Positions 1 through 7,793 of a stretch of DNA of 12,637 nucleotides are shown here, in pieces. The notes under the pieces were generated by a model. That model was not told where the DNA came from. It worked only from the letters and a program-made list of their open reading frames with translations, and ran no database searches. How positions within the stretch are numbered: position 1 is the stretch's first letter; the number at the start of each line of letters is the position of its first letter. Source of the DNA: Paracoccaceae bacterium (GTDB taxonomy: Bacteria > Pseudomonadota > Alphaproteobacteria > Rhodobacterales > Rhodobacteraceae); contig WFPZ01000036.1 of assembly GCA_015487335.1 (NCBI GenBank), forward strand, positions 1-12,637, written 5' to 3'. A program made the position numbers and the translations under genes.

Positions 1-1
1 C

Positions 2-1051
2 CCCGAGCCGGTGATCGCGCTCGACGGCGACCGGGCGGGCCTGCGCGCCGCGATGCGGCTGATCGACCTGGCGCTGCCGATGCTGGAGGCGGGCCGCGCG
101 CTGCGCTTTGCCCTGATGCCCGAGGGCCAGGACCCGGACGACATCATCCGCGCCGGCGGGGCAGGGGCGATGCGCAGGATTCTGGAAGTCGCGGTGCCGA
201 TGGTGCAGCTGCTGTGGCGGCGGGAAACCGAGGGAAAGGTCTTCGACAGCCCCGAGCGCCGGGCCGCGCTCGACAAGTCCCTGCGCGAGACGATCCGGCG
301 CATCAGGGACCCTTCGATCCGCAGCCACTACGGGCAGGAGATCAACCGGCTGCGGCGCGAGCTGTTTCAGCCTTCGCGCCCGCGGCGCGGCCGCGAGGGG
401 CGGTTTCGCCCGGGCGCGCCTCTGCCCGCCAGGCCCACGCCGGGGGCGCGGGCCTCCTATCTGGCGGCGGCCACGGGAGAGCGCGCCGAGGAGGTGCTGC
501 GCGAGGCGGTGATTCTGGCGGTGCTGATTCTCAACCCCGAGGTTCTGCCCCGTTTCGAAGGGGCGCTGGAGCGGCAGGAATGGATTCTGCCGGAACATGC
601 GGCCATCCTGCACGCCCTTCTGCGCCATGCCGACGGGGATGCCGGGGATCTGCGCGCCGCCGTCGAGAGGGAGGCGGGGGCGGAGGCCCTTGAAAAACTG
701 TTCTCGCTGAGCCATCTGCAGGTCGTGCCGGCGGTGCGCAGGCCGGGTGACGCGGAGGCGGCGGCCATGTGCGTGGCGGCGGAGCTTGCAAAGCTGGAGG
801 CGATGCGCGGCGCCGAGCGCGAGATCGCCCATGCGGTGGAGGATCTCGAAGGGGTTGCCGACGAGGGCACCACGTGGCGGCTGAGCCAGGTGGCCGAGGC
901 GTGGAACGAGGCGATGCGCTCGCAGACGGAGGACCGGACGCAGTACGACACCGGTCCCAACGGGGCGCGCATCAGTCGCGAGGAGCGGGAGGCGTTCGAG
1001 CGGCTTTTGCGCAAGATCGACTACACCAGGGGAAGGCGGCGGGGCCGCTGA
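2..1051 (+). CDS. dnaG: DNA primase DnaG, C-terminal half (5' end outside window)
   Basis: Primase that makes RNA primers at the replication fork. The frame is already open at base 2, so this is roughly the last 349 residues of a protein that is usually about 600-650 residues long; the zinc-binding N-terminus and the first part of the TOPRIM fold are missing. The fragment opens in the TOPRIM core: PEPVIALDGDRAG contains the metal-binding DxD pair (codons at 23-25 and 29-31), followed by the family-typical stretch GRALRFALMPEGQDPDDIIR. The rest is an Arg/Glu-rich helical region ending in what should be the DnaB-helicase-interacting domain (about 860-1040). It sits 119 bp upstream of rpoD on the same strand. 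This is the remnant of the rpsU-dnaG-rpoD macromolecular synthesis operon order known from other proteobacteria. The stop is TGA at 1049-1051. Confidence 0.95.
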   Translation, partial: PEPVIALDGDRAGLRAAMRLIDLALPMLEAGRALRFALMPEGQDPDDIIRAGGAGAMRRILEVAVPMVQLLWRRETEGKVFDSPERRAALDKSLRETIRRIRDPSIRSHYGQEINRLRRELFQPSRPRRGREGRFRPGAPLPARPTPGARASYLAAATGERAEEVLREAVILAVLILNPEVLPRFEGALERQEWILPEHAAILHALLRHADGDAGDLRAAVEREAGAEALEKLFSLSHLQVVPAVRRPGDAEAAAMCVAAELAKLEAMRGAEREIAHAVEDLEGVADEGTTWRLSQVAEAWNEAMRSQTEDRTQYDTGPNGARISREEREAFERLLRKIDYTRGRRRGR

Positions 1052-1083
1052 ACGACGTGGTAAGGGAAGAGTTGAAGAAATCG

Positions 1084-1150
1084 GGGTAAACGGGTGTGCG
1101 AATCGGTGATTCGGGGTTATTGATTCGCCCCGACGAATCACGTTTTACCC
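1084..1150. repeat. Long imperfect dyad with alternative hairpins in the dnaG-rpoD spacer
   Basis: Most of the spacer is self-complementary. The outer arms are GGGTAAACG (1084-1092) and CGTTTTACCC (1141-1150), which pair except for one bulged T. The inner arms GTGATTCG (1106-1113) and CGAATCAC (1134-1141) match over 8 bp, and GGG (1114-1116) can pair with CCC (1129-1131) across a 2-nt bulge. Two smaller hairpins compete with this fold: CGAATC-GGT-GATTCG (1099-1113) and TGATTCG-CCCCGA-CGAATCA (1121-1140). The right side runs into GTTTT, so one reading is a weak intrinsic terminator for dnaG. Another is a structured rpoD leader that ends just before its Shine-Dalgarno sequence. The pairing is seen directly; the role is inference. 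Confidence 0.55.
1100..1139. promoter_or_regulatory. Cluster of four GANTC (CcrM methylation) sites upstream of rpoD
   Basis: GAATC at 1100-1104, GATTC at 1108-1112, GATTC at 1122-1126 and GAATC at 1135-1139 fall within 40 bp. GANTC is the target of the cell-cycle methyltransferase CcrM in alphaproteobacteria, where sites in promoters can make transcription depend on methylation state. Elsewhere in the window I count roughly sixteen sites by eye, with no comparable cluster. A weak promoter candidate overlaps the last two sites: TTGATT (1120-1125), a 17-bp spacer, then TTTTAC (1143-1148). That promoter is speculative. Confidence 0.5.
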
Positions 1151-1170
1151 GCCCTTCAGAGGAGAGCCGG

Positions 1171-3165
<1,995 letters not shown>

Positions 3166-3185
3166 GGCGGGGCAGGGCGCGTTCT

Positions 3186-3219
3186 CGCCCTTCCGGGCGT
3201 TCGCATGCCCGGCTCGGGC
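3186..3219 (+). terminator. Possible terminator hairpins downstream of rpoD
   Basis: Two short perfect hairpins stand in series about 20 bp after the rpoD stop: CGCCC-TTCC-GGGCG (3186-3199) and GCCCG-GCT-CGGGC (3207-3219). Neither has a real T-tract, so they are at best weak intrinsic terminators or RNA 3'-end stabilisers. The remainder of the 3166-3350 spacer is GC-rich and shows nothing else I can name. Confidence 0.3.
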
Positions 3220-3350
3220 GCGATTGCGCGGGCAGGGCGGCGGGCGTTGACGTCCGTGCAAGGGCTCGGGGCCGCGTCCGGCTGCCATGGCGTTTCCCGG
3301 CAGGGGGCGTCGGTTTCCGGCGGCGATTTACCGCCTCTCGCGCCGCTCAC

Positions 3351-3364
3351 TTGACCTGTGTCAA
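3351..3364. promoter_or_regulatory. FNR/FnrL binding site controlling ubiTUV
   Basis: TTGAC-CTGT-GTCAA is a perfect dyad and fits the FNR-family consensus TTGAY-N4-RTCAA, used by FnrL in Rhodobacter relatives. It ends 34 bp before the ubiT ATG. The centre (3357.5) would be at -41.5, the usual class II activator position, if transcription began at 3399. A plausible -10 element, TGATAG (3384-3389), would give a start near 3396. FNR-activated expression fits genes needed for ubiquinone synthesis without oxygen; FNR control of ubiUVT is known in E. coli. The site is seen directly; which regulator binds it is inferred. Confidence 0.8.
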
Positions 3365-3398
3365 GGAAGCCCCCGGCCGGCGGTGATAGCCCGCGCCC

Positions 3399-3929
3399 AT
3401 GTACCACACTCACACCCCACCCTCGGACGGAGTGGATGGCCCGCGGCGCCGCGGGCCATCGCTTCCTTTTCCGCGCATCCTGCTGCAGCCGGTGCTACAC
3501 CGGATCGTACATCGCATCGCCCGCGAAAACCCCGACATGTTCGGCCGGCTAGGGCCGTGGCGCTCTTCGCAGTTCCTGATCGATCCGGTCAACCTGCCGT
3601 TTGCGCTGCTGCTGCGCCCCGATCCCGACAACCTGCTGCTGCGCGCCGTCTCGCGGCGCAACCCGCCGCCGCATGTGGCGCGGATCGCGGGCAGGTTTCT
3701 CGACCTTCTCGAACTGATCGATGCGGAGACCGACGGCGATGCGCTGTTCTTCTCGCGCGATCTGGAGGTGACCGGTAACACCGAGGCGGTGGTGTGCCTG
3801 CGCAATGCGCTTGACGATGTGGAGGGCTCGATCGCCGAGAGCGTCGCAGAGATGTTCGGCCCGCCCGGACGCGCCGCACTGGCGGTGCTGCGCCGGGCCG
3901 GCGAGAGGCGAAAGGCACAAAGGGGATAA
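3399..3929 (+). CDS. ubiT: UbiT, SCP2-domain lipid-binding accessory factor of O2-independent ubiquinone synthesis
   Basis: SCP2-fold protein (E. coli YhbT family) thought to bind the hydrophobic ubiquinone intermediates on which UbiU and UbiV act. It has 176 residues, matching the ~174 of E. coli UbiT. After a variable N-terminal ~20 residues the family-like amphipathic start is seen (PSLPFPRILLQPVLHRI). The SCP2 core includes FLIDPVNLPFALLLRPDP and the C-terminal hallmark DALFFSRDLEVTGNTEA. The start is uncertain. ATG 3399 has no Shine-Dalgarno and sits at or within a few bases of the predicted transcription start, implying a leaderless mRNA. GTG 3432 has GGACGGA directly abutting it, which is too close to be ideal. 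The gene leads the ubiT-ubiU-ubiV operon (4-nt gap to ubiU), whereas in E. coli ubiT is divergent from ubiUV. The function call rests on the fold plus the context. Confidence 0.85.
   Translation: MYHTHTPPSDGVDGPRRRGPSLPFPRILLQPVLHRIVHRIARENPDMFGRLGPWRSSQFLIDPVNLPFALLLRPDPDNLLLRAVSRRNPPPHVARIAGRFLDLLELIDAETDGDALFFSRDLEVTGNTEAVVCLRNALDDVEGSIAESVAEMFGPPGRAALAVLRRAGERRKAQRG
3435..3460. repeat. 26-bp perfect palindrome inside the 5' end of ubiT
   Basis: The sequence beginning GATGGCCCGCGG and ending CCGCGGGCCATC equals its own reverse complement over all 26 bases, with its centre between 3447 and 3448. It covers codons 13-21 of the ATG-3399 reading, in the poorly conserved N-terminus (DGPRRRGPS). 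As RNA it would form a stem of about 11 G/C-rich pairs closing a 4-nt loop, 36 nt after the proposed start. It could slow initiation or elongation, bind a dimeric protein, or simply reflect low constraint on this N-terminus. Confidence 0.6.
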
Positions 3930-3933
3930 GGGA

Positions 3934-4932
3934 ATGACAACGGCGGAACTGATCTGCCCCGCGGGCACGCCCGCGGCCTTGCGCACGGCCGTGGATGCCG
4001 GTGCCGATGCCGTCTATTGCGGCTTCCAGAACGCCACCAACGCGCGCAATTTTCCGGGGCTGAACTTCACCCCCGAAGAACTGGAGAAGTCCGTGGCCTA
4101 CGCCCACGAGCGCGGGGCCAAGGTGCTGCTGGCGGTCAACACCTTTCCGCCGGCCGGCAAGTTCGGTCTGTGGAAAGAGGCGGTGGACGCCGGTGCGCGG
4201 CTTGGGGTGGATGCCTTCATCGTCGCCGATATCGGAGTGGCCGATTACGTGGCGCGCCAATACCCCGACAGGCGGCTGCATCTTTCGGTGCAGGCGGCGG
4301 CCTCCTCTCCCGAGGCGATCCGCTTCTACTGCGAGAATTTCGGCGTCAGGCGGGTGGTGCTGCCGCGCATCCTGACGGTGCCCGAGATCCGGGCCATCAA
4401 GAAGGAGATTCCCTGCGAGATCGAGACCTTCATCTTCGGCAACCACGGGCTGATGGTGGAGGGGCGGTGCTCGCTGACGAATTACGTCACGGGGCTGTCC
4501 ACCAACATGGATGGCGTCTGCTCGCCCGCGGCCGATGTGGAATATGTCCGCGACGAGGCGGGCAACATGACCACCCGGCTGGGCCCCTACACCATCGACC
4601 GCTTCGCCTGCGGCGAGACGGCCGGTTACCCGACCATCTGCAAGGGCCGGTACCGGGCCCCGCACCGCGATGACGGCTACTATGCCTTCGAGGAACCGGT
4701 GAGCCTGAACCTCTCGCGCCTGCTGCCCGAGCTGATGGCGGCCGGGGTGAACGCCTTCAAGATCGAAGGGCGGCAGCGCTCGCGCGCCTATGTCAGCCGG
4801 GTGGTGCGGGCCTTCCGCCAGGCGGTGGACGACGTGCGCGCCGGCGCCGAGCCGGCATTCGCCGATCTGCACGCCCTGACCGAGGGGCAGAAAGAGACCG
4901 AAGGGGCCTTCAGGAGCAAGACATGGCGATGA
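3934..4932 (+). CDS. ubiU: UbiU, U32-family Fe-S protein of O2-independent ubiquinone hydroxylation
   Basis: Partner of UbiV in the complex that hydroxylates the ubiquinone ring anaerobically, with prephenate as reported oxygen donor in E. coli. It has 332 residues, the family length. The U32 N-terminal signature is clear (ELICPAGTPAALRTAVDAGADAVY; NARNFPGLNFT). Further family motifs are EGRCSLTNYVTG, GVCSPA, AGYPTICKGRY and FKIEGRQRSRAYV. Cluster-ligand candidates are C179, C196 and C236, matching E. coli C176, C193 and C232. The position matching E. coli C169 is Gly172 (FGNHGLMVEGRC), while an extra cysteine, C226, lies in FACGETAGYPTIC, so the fourth ligand may have moved. ATG 3934 is preceded by AAAGGGG overlapping the ubiT stop. 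The 3' end overlaps ubiV by 10 nt, so the proteins are probably made together. Confidence 0.92.
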   Translation: MTTAELICPAGTPAALRTAVDAGADAVYCGFQNATNARNFPGLNFTPEELEKSVAYAHERGAKVLLAVNTFPPAGKFGLWKEAVDAGARLGVDAFIVADIGVADYVARQYPDRRLHLSVQAAASSPEAIRFYCENFGVRRVVLPRILTVPEIRAIKKEIPCEIETFIFGNHGLMVEGRCSLTNYVTGLSTNMDGVCSPAADVEYVRDEAGNMTTRLGPYTIDRFACGETAGYPTICKGRYRAPHRDDGYYAFEEPVSLNLSRLLPELMAAGVNAFKIEGRQRSRAYVSRVVRAFRQAVDDVRAGAEPAFADLHALTEGQKETEGAFRSKTWR

Positions 4933-5843
4933 AACTGACCATCGGGCCGATACCGTTTCACTGGAGCAATGAGCGCCGCCTGGATTTCTATGCCCGCATC
5001 GCCGACGAGGCGCCGGTGGACGAGGTCTACCTGGGCGAGGTGATCTGCTCCAAGCGGGCGCCCTTCTTCGAGCCGCACCTGGAAGAGGTGGCCGGACGGT
5101 TGCAGCGGGCCGGCAAGCGGGTGATCTTCTCGTCGCTGACCGAGGTGATGCTCAGGCGCGAACGCCAGGCCACCGAGGAGCTGTGCGCCATGGAAGACCG
5201 CGAGATCGAGGTCAACAACGCCGCCGGGCTGTCCTCGGCGGGGGGGCGCGCGCATCGCATCGGCCCGATGATGAACGTCTACAACGAGGAAACCATGCGC
5301 TGGCTGGCCGGGCGCGGGGCGGCCCATTTCGCGCTGCCGGTGGAGATGCCGCGCGCCTCGGTGGCGGTGATGGCCGAGACGGCGGGCGAGCTGGGCACGG
5401 GGCTCGAGGTGCAGCTGTTCGGCCGCGCCTCGCTGGCGGTCTCGGCGCGCTGCTATCACGCCCGCGCCCATGGGCGCACCAAGGACAGCTGCCAGTTCGT
5501 CTGCGAAGAGGATCCGGACGGCATGTCATTGAAAACGCTGGATGGTCAGCCCTTCCTGACAGTCAATGGCATCCAGACCATGTCGCATTCCTATGTCAAC
5601 CTGATCGAAGAGCTGGACGACATGCAGGCGCTGGGCGTCACTCACGGGCGGCTGGTGCCGCACAGCATAGACATGGTGGCGGTGGCGCGGGCATTCCGCG
5701 ATGTGCTTGATGGCCGGATCAGCCCCGCAGAAGGCCAGGCAGCGCTGCAGGCGCTGGACCTGCCCGCGCCGTTTTCCAACGGGTTCTGGCACGGGGTGGC
5801 CGGCCACCGCCGCCTGGCGGCCCGGGCTGCAAGCGCCGCCTGA
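4923..5843 (+). CDS. ubiV: UbiV, U32-family Fe-S protein of O2-independent ubiquinone hydroxylation
   Basis: Second U32-family subunit of the UbiU-UbiV hydroxylation complex; 306 residues against about 292 in E. coli. The N-terminus KLTIGPIPFHW and the motif VYLGEVICSKR are typical. All four [4Fe-4S] cysteines expected from E. coli (C39, C180, C193, C197) have matches: C42, C177, C190 and C194, with the 13- and 4-residue spacing kept (SARCYHARAHGRTKDSCQFVC). The C-terminus carries the conserved FSNGFWHGVAGH. ATG 4923 is chosen because AGGAG (4912-4916) lies 6 nt upstream; ATG 4929, which forms an ATGA overlap with the ubiU stop, is the alternative. It is the last gene of the operon. The 103-bp gap after it holds a weak GCTTCC/GGAAGC dyad (5852-5857 with 5878-5883) but no convincing terminator. 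Confidence 0.93.
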   Translation: MAMKLTIGPIPFHWSNERRLDFYARIADEAPVDEVYLGEVICSKRAPFFEPHLEEVAGRLQRAGKRVIFSSLTEVMLRRERQATEELCAMEDREIEVNNAAGLSSAGGRAHRIGPMMNVYNEETMRWLAGRGAAHFALPVEMPRASVAVMAETAGELGTGLEVQLFGRASLAVSARCYHARAHGRTKDSCQFVCEEDPDGMSLKTLDGQPFLTVNGIQTMSHSYVNLIEELDDMQALGVTHGRLVPHSIDMVAVARAFRDVLDGRISPAEGQAALQALDLPAPFSNGFWHGVAGHRRLAARAASAA

Positions 5844-5946
5844 TTCACGGCGCTTCCCCGCCGAGCGGCTGTCGCGCGGAAGCCGGTCATCCGTTCCTCG
5901 AGAAGGACCTTGCCATGACCGGGGCGGATTGTGGAATACTGGCCGC

Positions 5947-6372
5947 ATGCAGATCACGACGCAGCCGCGCAGCACCGAATTCACCATCGAGACATCGGGC
6001 CCCGGCCTCTACGAGTTTACCCGTGAAGTGGCCGGCTGGGTCAGCGGCGAGGGGCTGCTGACGCTGCTGGTCCGCCACACCTCATGCTCGCTGCTGATCC
6101 AGGAAAACGCCGACCCGGACGTGCAGCGCGACCTGCAGGAGTTTTTCGCCCGCCTGGTGCCGCCGGCCGATGACCCCTCGATGGGCTGGCTGCGCCATGT
6201 GCTGGAGGGCCCCGACGACATGCCGGCCCATGTCAAGGCGGCGCTGCTGCCGGTGAGCTTGTCCATTCCTGTCATTTCGGGCCGTATGGCGCTGGGAACC
6301 TGGCAGGGAATCTATCTTTTCGAACATCGCGCCCGGCCGCACCGCCGGAAGGTGGCGGCCATGCTGCGCTGA
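5947..6372 (+). CDS. yjbQ: YjbQ family protein (UPF0047, secondary thiamine-phosphate synthase activity)
   Basis: Small conserved protein of 141 residues (E. coli YjbQ about 138). Family signatures are VRHTSCSLLIQENADPDV (around H44), DDMPAHVKAAL (H95) and GTWQGIYLFEHR (H127); the conserved histidines are thought to form a metal or phosphate site. E. coli YjbQ has weak thiamine-phosphate synthase activity, but the physiological role of the family remains unclear, so the product name should be read cautiously. ATG 5947 has only a weak ribosome site (GTGGAA, 5931-5936). A stronger one (GAAGGA, 5902-5907) serves an out-of-frame ATG at 5915 that opens a 48-codon frame ending at 6061. Alignment with the family supports 5947. 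The gene follows ubiV by 103 bp and ends 5 bp from the convergent mntH stop. Confidence 0.88.
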   Translation: MQITTQPRSTEFTIETSGPGLYEFTREVAGWVSGEGLLTLLVRHTSCSLLIQENADPDVQRDLQEFFARLVPPADDPSMGWLRHVLEGPDDMPAHVKAALLPVSLSIPVISGRMALGTWQGIYLFEHRARPHRRKVAAMLR

Positions 6373-6377
6373 AGCGC

Positions 6378-7712
6378 TCAGATCACCGTGGCGCCGGTGG
6401 CCACGTCCCACAGCAGCTTGATGTTGAGGCTCACCACCATGGCGGCGATGATCCAGCAGACCACCGTCAGCCAGCGCGGTGCTTCCAGGCCGTTCATCTT
6501 GGCCCTGCTGGCGGTGAACATCACCAGAGGCACGATGGCAAACGGCAGCTGCAGCGACAGCACCACCTGGCTGAACACCAGAAGCCGTGCGGTGCCGCTC
6601 TCGCCGTAAAGCATCGTGACCACGGCGGCCGGGATGATGGCCAGGCCCCGGGTCAGCAGCCTTCGCACCCAGGCGCGCATGCGCAGGTTGATGAACCCTT
6701 CCATCACGATCTGCCCGGCCAGCGTGGCGGTGACGGTTGAGTTCAGCCCCGAGGCCAGCAGCGCCACCGCAAACAGCGTGGCCGCCAGCGGGGTGCCCAG
6801 GGCGGGGGCCAGCAGCGCATGGGCTTCCTGGATTTCCGCCACCTCCCTTTGTCCCGAGGTATAGAAGACCGAGGCCGCGAGGATCAGGATCGAGGCGTTG
6901 ATGAACAGGGCGAACATCAGGGCGATGGTGGAATCGATGGTCCCCATGCGGATCGCTTCCAGCTTTTCGCGCCGCGAGGGGCCGATCTGCCGGGTCTGGA
7001 CCACCGCCGAGTGCAGGTAGAGATTGTGCGGCATCACCGTGGCCCCGAGAATTCCCAGCGCCAGATACAGCATGGAGGGAGATTTCAGGATTTCCGTTTG
7101 CGGGATGAAGCCGCGCAGCACGTCGCCCAGAACCGGTTGAGCATAGGCCATCTGGATGGCGAAGCTGACCGCGATCACCAGGGTCAGGGCGATCACGACC
7201 GCCTCGAGATAGCGAAACCCCTTGCCCTGAAGCCACAGGATCAGGAACACGTCCATCGCCGTGATCACCACGCCGATTTCCAGCGGGATGCCGAACAGCA
7301 GGTTGAGCCCGATGGCGGTGCCGATCACCTCGGCCAGGTCGGTGGCCACGATGGCGGCTTCGGCCAGTATCCACAGCGGCACCGAGGCCCAGGCGGGGAA
7401 GGCGTCGCGGCAGGCCTGGGCCAGGTCGCGCCCCGAGGCTATCCCCAGTCGCAGCGCCAGAGCCTGCAGCAGGATGGCCATGATGTTGGAGATCAGCGCC
7501 ACCGACAGCAGCGTGTAGCCGAAGGCCGAACCGCCCGCCAGCGAGGTGGCCCAGTTGCCCGGGTCCATGTAGCCGACGGCCACCAGGTAGCCGGGGCCGA
7601 GAAAGGACAGCATGCGCTTGAGAAAGCGCCGTCCGCGGACCGGCACCGAGGAATGGACGTCGGAGAGCGACGCGGATTCGCTGGCGCGGCGCCAGCCGTT
7701 GTGGCCTGTCAT
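6378..7712 (-). CDS. mntH: Nramp-type Mn(II)/H+ symporter MntH
   Basis: Inner-membrane divalent-metal importer, 444 residues, with about eleven hydrophobic segments. The two unwound metal-binding helices are recognisable: TM1 GYMDPGNWATS (D50, N53) and TM6 GATVMPHNLYLHS (M227, H229), matching the Asp/Asn/Met ligands of the Nramp family. The hydrophilic N-terminus (about 34 residues) is longer than in E. coli MntH. ATG at 7712 is followed in frame by M34 as a less likely alternative; the ribosome site is weak (GGGAAAAG). Nramp proteins with MPH in TM6 are usually manganese importers, so Mn(II) is the preferred substrate, with Fe(II) possible. A promoter and a Fur/Mur-like operator lie directly upstream, suggesting repression when metal is plentiful. 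Its stop is 5 bp from that of convergent yjbQ. Confidence 0.94.
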   Translation of the reverse strand: MTGHNGWRRASESASLSDVHSSVPVRGRRFLKRMLSFLGPGYLVAVGYMDPGNWATSLAGGSAFGYTLLSVALISNIMAILLQALALRLGIASGRDLAQACRDAFPAWASVPLWILAEAAIVATDLAEVIGTAIGLNLLFGIPLEIGVVITAMDVFLILWLQGKGFRYLEAVVIALTLVIAVSFAIQMAYAQPVLGDVLRGFIPQTEILKSPSMLYLALGILGATVMPHNLYLHSAVVQTRQIGPSRREKLEAIRMGTIDSTIALMFALFINASILILAASVFYTSGQREVAEIQEAHALLAPALGTPLAATLFAVALLASGLNSTVTATLAGQIVMEGFINLRMRAWVRRLLTRGLAIIPAAVVTMLYGESGTARLLVFSQVVLSLQLPFAIVPLVMFTASRAKMNGLEAPRWLTVVCWIIAAMVVSLNIKLLWDVATGATVI

Positions 7713-7744
7713 CTGCTGGTCTTTTCCCGAGTGTCGGAGGGTAG

Positions 7745-7761
7745 TTGAGAATGGTTCTCAA
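7745..7761. promoter_or_regulatory. Fur/Mur-like operator of mntH
   Basis: TTGAGAA-TGG-TTCTCAA is a perfect 7-bp inverted repeat with a 3-bp spacer, and fits the Fur-superfamily 7-1-7 layout (TGAGAAT-G-GTTCTCA). It lies 33 bp upstream of the mntH ATG and covers the transcription start (about 7758) predicted from the promoter next to it, the classic position for a repressor. In alphaproteobacteria manganese importers are commonly repressed by Mur, a Mn-sensing Fur homologue. The palindrome is seen directly; that Mur rather than Fur or Irr binds is inferred. Confidence 0.75.
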
Positions 7762-7764
7762 TTG

Positions 7765-7793
7765 CAGATATGCCGGCCAGCCGGCAGCGTCAA
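7765..7793 (-). promoter_or_regulatory. Sigma-70 promoter of mntH
   Basis: Read on the minus strand, TTGACG (7793-7788) is a -35 box and TATCTG (7770-7765) a -10 box, separated by exactly 17 bp. Transcription would start near 7758, leaving a leader of about 45 nt before the ATG at 7712. The -10 box directly abuts the Fur/Mur-like palindrome. The rest of the 7794-7949 stretch shows no convincing structure apart from TATAGT (7890-7895), a possible -10 for nrdR without a good -35. Confidence 0.65.

Noticed and set aside
1072..1100. TTGAAG at 1072 as the rpoD -35, including a heat-shock-type reading
   Set aside because: No acceptable -10 hexamer or CCCCAT-like sequence at the right spacing.
3247..3275. 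TTGACG at 3247 as a -35 box for a small RNA or an upstream ubiT promoter
   Set aside because: No -10-like hexamer at 16-18 bp spacing, and no RNA-like structure with a T-tract downstream.
3589..4872. Long minus-strand frame across ubiT-ubiU
   Set aside because: Antisense shadow of two well-recognised genes; Arg/His/Gly/Pro-rich with no recognisable domain or ribosome site.
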